A DNA stretch of 64,000 nt from Coriobacteriaceae bacterium. Its GTDB lineage: Bacteria; Actinomycetota; Coriobacteriia; Coriobacteriales; UMGS124. Shown piece after piece: positions 60,451 to 64,000 of the stretch. Positions within the stretch are counted from its first letter, which is position 1. Each line of letters starts with the position of its first letter. The notes under the pieces were generated by a model. It was given only the letters and a program-made list of their open reading frames with translations, did no database searches and had not been told where the DNA came from. The translations under genes and the position numbers were made by a program. The DNA lies in the NCBI GenBank assembly GCA_019421015.1, contig JAHZGC010000007.1:88950-152949 (forward strand), read 5' to 3'.

Positions 60451-61866
60451 TTAGCCTGCGGCACGGCACTCCATGCAGTTGCGCGGCTGGGCAGCCACCG
60501 CCTCGGCAGCCTCCCTATGGTGGCGCTCGCTGCCATACTCATCCCACAGCCGCTCGGCATAGGGGGCCCAGTCCTCATAGCAACCCCGGCACTTCTCCGC
60601 CAAAGCATGCGCGTCTTCAGGAGCCTGAAGGTCGGTCGAGTGGGCCCCGCTCTCGTCGACCATCTCCGCGATGCGCCCGATGTTGTCGAGGATCGGGCAG
60701 GGCAGCAGGAGGTTCTCGTTGAACGGCTGATTGTCGTGGTACGCCATGAACAGCGGCGACTGCAGGCATTCGAGCAACGTATGGTCGTGGATGTTCATGT
60801 TCGAGTAGTGCGCGAACACACAGGGGTCGACGTCTCCCTGGGCGTTGATGTGCAGGTAGCGCCGCCCGCCGGCGATGCAGCCGCCCACAAACTCGCTGTC
60901 GCCCCAGAAGTCCATCGTGAACAGGGGCAGCTCCTCGCGCATGGCACGAATGAACTTGAACATGTGGGCACGCTGCTCGCCCGTAGGCACCAGCTCCGGC
61001 GTGGAGTCCACGCCCACCGGCATGAACGTGAAGAACCAGCAGAACAGCGCACCCCAGTCGATCATCTGCTGGAAGTACTCGCGCGAGCAGATGATCGGCT
61101 CGTTTGCCCTCGTCATGCAGGCGGAGATGCCAAAGAGTAGCTCGTTCTCGCGCAGCAGGTCCATCGCATGGGTCACCTTGCCGTAAACACCGTCACCGCG
61201 ACGTCCGTCGGTGGAGTCCTCGGTCCCCTCCACCGAGAGGACCGGGATAAAGTTCCCGACTCGTTTCATGTCGTCGCAGAACTTCTGGTCCACCAGCGTG
61301 CCGTTCGTAAAGCACATGAACGCCGCCTCGGGATGGGCCTCGCAGAGCCGGATCACGTCGTGCTTGCGCACCAGCGGCTCGCCGCCTGTATAGATGAAGA
61401 AATAGCAACCCAGTTCCTCGGCCTGGTTGATAATGGAATCGATGTCATCGTAGCTCAGGTTGAGCTTGTTGCCGTATTCGGCGGCCCAGCACCCCGTGCA
61501 GTGCAGGTTGCAGGCACTGGTAGGGTCAAGCAGCACAGCCCAAGGGATATTGCATCCGTACCGCTCGCGCATAACCTCCTGACGAGGCCATCCAATCAGG
61601 TTCGCGTTGATGAGGAACGACCGGAAAAACGTGTTGCGGACGTTCGAGTCCAACGAATAGCTCTTCATGATGAGCTGATACCAATTGTTCTTTTCGTCGA
61701 TAGCACGGCGGATTGCCTCGCGCTGCGATGGAAACAGGCTGGCCGGACTCAGACGGTCGATTAAAGACATGAGCTTGGGAATATTGGCCTCGGGGTTCTT
61801 ATCCAAATACTTAAGACCCTCGTCGAGCGTGTGGGCCATTAGCCTCTCTTTAAGCGTCATCTCCAT
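60451..61866 (-). CDS. Radical SAM protein with SPASM-like C-terminus
   Basis: A 471-residue protein. The 4Fe-4S SAM motif is CNLHCTGC, preceded by LLDPTSACNL and followed by FIYTGGEPLVRKHD, as in radical SAM enzymes that mature peptides or sulfatases. Late cysteines (GGCIAGGRRYLHINAQGDVDPC, LLPCPI, CRGCYEDWAPY, CMEC) suggest further clusters as in SPASM domains. An N-terminal helical region of about 100 residues is extra. ATG 61866 is one choice; GTG 61878 and ATG 61860 are alternatives. No peptide substrate gene is seen beside it; the function is not assigned. Confidence 0.8.
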   Translation of the reverse strand: MEMTLKERLMAHTLDEGLKYLDKNPEANIPKLMSLIDRLSPASLFPSQREAIRRAIDEKNNWYQLIMKSYSLDSNVRNTFFRSFLINANLIGWPRQEVMRERYGCNIPWAVLLDPTSACNLHCTGCWAAEYGNKLNLSYDDIDSIINQAEELGCYFFIYTGGEPLVRKHDVIRLCEAHPEAAFMCFTNGTLVDQKFCDDMKRVGNFIPVLSVEGTEDSTDGRRGDGVYGKVTHAMDLLRENELLFGISACMTRANEPIICSREYFQQMIDWGALFCWFFTFMPVGVDSTPELVPTGEQRAHMFKFIRAMREELPLFTMDFWGDSEFVGGCIAGGRRYLHINAQGDVDPCVFAHYSNMNIHDHTLLECLQSPLFMAYHDNQPFNENLLLPCPILDNIGRIAEMVDESGAHSTDLQAPEDAHALAEKCRGCYEDWAPYAERLWDEYGSERHHREAAEAVAAQPRNCMECRAAG

Positions 61867-62072
61867 AATCGACCGCACCCTTTCTTTGCCTCAACGGTCC
61901 GTTTGCACCGTGTCCTTTGTTATTCCACGGCAGGAAACCTTTACGCTCTTTTAGACAAACCATTCCGAATAAACCATTTCGGTGCTGGCAAAACCCACTC
62001 AGCGCCGCCCAAACTCGAACGCGTTGAAAACGGTGTACCCAATGCTATGGGCCTCCAACCGCAACAAAAAAT

Positions 62073-62100
62073 CCCCCATCAGCCACCGGCCGACAGGGGA
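62073..62100 (-). terminator. Intrinsic terminator after the anchored SurA-like gene
   Basis: On the minus strand CCCC and TCGGCC pair with GGCTGA and GGGG (small internal loop), followed by TTTTTTG, 47 bases after the stop at 62148. Confidence 0.6.
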
Positions 62101-62147
62101 CGCAAGCATGGCAGGAAAAACCGCACGCACAAGGCCGATTCTGGCAC

Positions 62148-63695
62148 CTATGCTCTCAGCGTATTCACCGAAATGCTTCCTTCGTCAAGATAGGTGTTGA
62201 GGTACTCGGCCCATCGCTGTTGAGCCGAAGGGGTGTTTTCGTACTCCTGACGCGCAACGGAATAGGCCAGCTGCGCCGAGTCGTAACTTGCCGAACCCGG
62301 TGCAAAAACCTCGTCCTTCAAAGCCTCGTAATAGGGGTTCGCCGTGTTTGCCCATGTCTGGGCACCGCTGTCCCAATTGGCTCCAAGCAGCCCGATGATG
62401 TAGTCCGCATAGGCCGCAGTCCCAACCTCGGTCGCCCCGTCCTCAGGAGGCTGTGGGGGCTCAGGTTCAGCAGCCGGCTGTCCCACAACGGTCTGGCGTA
62501 GCTTTGCCACCGCGGCAGCCTCGCCCAAAAGTCTCTGGGCGTCGGTCGCCTCCATACCGAAGTACGCAGCGACGGCGTCGGCATCGGATGAGCCCACGAG
62601 GTTCATCGCGTATTGGGCGACCTCGTCGGCAGACACTTCGATGCCGTTGTCTTTAACGAGCTGGGCCAAGATATTGTTACGTGCATATGAGACGATCTCG
62701 TCCGTAGAAGGCGTCTCATAGCTCCCGTCCGAACGACGGGCCGTCGAAAGACTGCCGGAACCCAGAATGGCATCGCGCGCGGTCACTTCGTACACCTCGC
62801 CTTTATAGCGATAGGTGCCCACCACGGTATCGAGCTGCGACTCCCCCAACACGCCGGCAACCGGGACCGGCGCGCTATGCAGGCCCCCCTGGAATACGAG
62901 CGTCCCGCCAATACCAACCGCAGCGCCCAACACTAACCCCAGACAGCACAAAACAACCGTCTTAGCCTTACCGCCCTTGCCTTGTTTCTCAGAGCGGGCG
63001 ATTGGATTTTGAACAGCGCCACCCGCTTTTTTTGGATCATAGGGCGAAGGACGCTGGGCAAAATGACCCCGTGGGACACCGGGAGTCCCAGACGCTCCTC
63101 CCTGGGGAGCTGAAGGCGTCTGATACGGGCCACCCTGAGGATAGGGAGCTCCTTGATAGGGGCTCGGCGAAGACTGGTATACACCTTGCTGCTGCATCGT
63201 TCTCTGAGAAGAGGCGAGGGGCTGTTGCGGCACGGGCTGCCGTTGGGTCGTCGTCGTAGAAGAGGGCGTAGAAGAGGGGGCCGCCTGCCCCGGCTGGGGC
63301 CGATAGGACTGCCCTTGTCCCATCGCGGCGTACGGTTGCCCATACGCGTTCACGTTCCCCTGCTGCATAGGGTAATAGGAAGCAGCCCCGTAAGCCGACC
63401 CCTGCGCTGCCATCTGACCCTGCGCAGAAGGTTGGTACATCCCGCCTTCGCCATACCCATTCTGAAGATACGCACCGCCGGGGTCCTGCGCTTGCGGTTG
63501 GGATTGCCGGTCAGGCATCTGGGCTGGATTATAGGCGGCTTGGGCAGAAGGGTAACCTTGGGCCACCCTGGACTGCGCTGGAACAGGAGGCCGCTGATCC
63601 CGCATGTTTCCTTGTGAAGACGCAGAAGGGCGTCCAGACCCACCGTTTTCAAGGGGATAATTTGGCCAAGCATCCCTGTTTTCCCGTTGAGCCAT
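62148..63695 (-). CDS. Membrane-anchored SurA-N-like protein with Gln/Pro/Tyr-rich cytoplasmic region
   Basis: A 515-residue protein. Residues 1-230 are low-complexity, rich in Gln, Pro, Gly, Ser and Tyr (QGVYQSSPSPYQGAPYPQGG). A Lys/Gly stretch leads to one membrane segment (about 247-270). The outer part (about 285-515) is a paralogue of the secreted protein at 42576: LDTVVGTYRYKGEVYEVTARDAI, IVSYARNNILAQLVKDNGIEVSADEVAQYAMNLVG, AAAVAKLRQTVVGQ and the C-terminal helical part end alike (VNTLRA versus IYTLRS). It may be a chaperone or assembly factor at the membrane with a disordered cytoplasmic tail. Confidence 0.85.
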   Translation of the reverse strand: MAQRENRDAWPNYPLENGGSGRPSASSQGNMRDQRPPVPAQSRVAQGYPSAQAAYNPAQMPDRQSQPQAQDPGGAYLQNGYGEGGMYQPSAQGQMAAQGSAYGAASYYPMQQGNVNAYGQPYAAMGQGQSYRPQPGQAAPSSTPSSTTTTQRQPVPQQPLASSQRTMQQQGVYQSSPSPYQGAPYPQGGPYQTPSAPQGGASGTPGVPRGHFAQRPSPYDPKKAGGAVQNPIARSEKQGKGGKAKTVVLCCLGLVLGAAVGIGGTLVFQGGLHSAPVPVAGVLGESQLDTVVGTYRYKGEVYEVTARDAILGSGSLSTARRSDGSYETPSTDEIVSYARNNILAQLVKDNGIEVSADEVAQYAMNLVGSSDADAVAAYFGMEATDAQRLLGEAAAVAKLRQTVVGQPAAEPEPPQPPEDGATEVGTAAYADYIIGLLGANWDSGAQTWANTANPYYEALKDEVFAPGSASYDSAQLAYSVARQEYENTPSAQQRWAEYLNTYLDEGSISVNTLRA

Positions 63696-63750
63696 CTATC
63701 CGTCCCGTCTCGTAAGCCAACCTGACCGACCACCACTACCGTCTGAGTTT

Positions 63751-63779
63751 CCTATAGTATGCCACCAGACAGCTTTGAA
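63751..63779 (-). promoter_or_regulatory. Probable promoter of the anchored SurA-like gene
   Basis: On the minus strand TTCAAA (63774-63779) and TATAGG (63751-63756) are separated by 17 bases, about 55 bases before the ATG. Confidence 0.4.
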
Positions 63780-63883
63780 AGAACAGGCTGGGAGACAAAC
63801 ACGAGTTAGGCCACAAACGTTAAGCTCAACGCTCGTGGCTTCTTATCGATCCTCAAATCCTTGATTTTAGGCTTGATTCTAGG

Positions 63884-63945
63884 GTTGAGTTCCTAAACTC
63901 AATAATCTGCAAACGTTGAGTTCCTAAACTCAATAATCTGCAAAC
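63884..63945. repeat. Perfect tandem 31-bp repeat with a palindromic half
   Basis: Two identical 31-bp units start at 63884 and 63915. Each begins with the palindrome TTGAGTTCCTAAACTCAA and ends AATCTGCAAAC. The unit lies directly before a terminator. The palindrome could be an operator or a small hairpin. Confidence 0.85.
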
Positions 63946-63950
63946 AAAAA

Positions 63951-63971
63951 GAGGGGCGCAAAGCGCCCCTC
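63951..63971 (-). terminator. Intrinsic terminator of a minus-strand unit beyond the window
   Basis: GAGGGGCGC and GCGCCCCTC form a perfect 9-bp stem with a 3-base loop, followed on the minus strand by TTTTTG. Its gene must lie right of 64000. Confidence 0.85.
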
Positions 63972-64000
63972 CCGGGTGTGTCGCATGGCTTCCGAAGCGC

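Larger units (their letters stand above)
63696..64000. other. Gene-free right edge with promoter, repeats and terminator
   Basis: No gene is seen in these 305 bases. They hold the promoter of the anchored SurA-like gene, a hairpin with CACGAG and CTCGTG ends (63801-63838), a tandem 31-bp repeat (63884-63945) and a terminator for a minus-strand gene beyond the window. Confidence 0.6.

Noticed and set aside
63884..63945. Possible CRISPR start at the window edge
   Set aside because: The two units abut with no spacer, and a terminator follows directly.

Overview
The window is GC-rich, gene-dense bacterial chromosome. Gene content suggests an anaerobic actinomycete of class Coriobacteriia: Nap-type ferredoxins with a TorD chaperone, a CcmE-to-CcmC cytochrome c maturation set in a Gram-positive-like background, Tat and lipoprotein export, a TsaB-RimI-TsaD fusion, FolP-FolK fusion, class III FBPase and L-cysteine desulfidase. 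I infer the class from this combination and cannot fix the genus. Almost all genes lie on the minus strand. The exceptions are one plus-strand operon (8841-17340) and two plus-strand genes (55047-57243).

Left part (1-8400): an electron-transfer cassette (unknown acidic protein, TorD, NapG-like, NapH-like; the last is cut by the window edge), then an operon of DegV protein, atypical beta-hydroxyacid dehydrogenase, small membrane protein and an RlmKL-like rRNA methyltransferase whose RlmL half has lost its motifs. Next is a six-gene plus-strand operon (8841-17340): Tat-exported TIM-barrel-like protein, VTC domain protein, DUF4956 membrane protein, CotH kinase, large secreted glycosidase-like protein, HEAT-repeat membrane protein and a processive-type GT2 synthase (seven genes counting the first). 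It looks like an uncharacterised cell-surface polymer system. Convergent to it lies a signalling cluster of HD-GYP/GGDEF response regulator, HPt protein and hybrid histidine kinase.

Middle part (23200-41900): hibernation factor, amino-acid-binding lipoprotein, tsaE / tsaB-rimI-tsaD / comF, alr / uracil-DNA glycosylase, glmS / acpS / nnr (with a long disordered tail), a Bcr/CflA-type exporter, glmM and rplM-rpsI. These are housekeeping functions of tRNA modification, cell wall precursor supply and lipid synthesis.

Right part (42100-64000): a secreted SurA-like protein, tRNA-Glu, a two-domain PPK2, the ccmEFABC(D) cluster, bioY, folE / folPK / birA joined by ATGA overlaps, xthA, L-cysteine desulfidase, FBPase, a YqhQ/DUF1385 membrane protein, a radical SAM protein and a second, membrane-anchored paralogue of the SurA-like protein.

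The most unusual content is non-coding. Three repeat families recur: (i) six long palindromes with a shared core but different, self-complementary arms, mostly placed exactly at stop codons, one of them read through in frame inside tsaB-rimI-tsaD; (ii) two ~220-bp MITE-like elements with 33-bp terminal inverted repeats; (iii) arrays of ~26-bp motifs spaced at exactly 41 bp, in facing direct and inverted groups.
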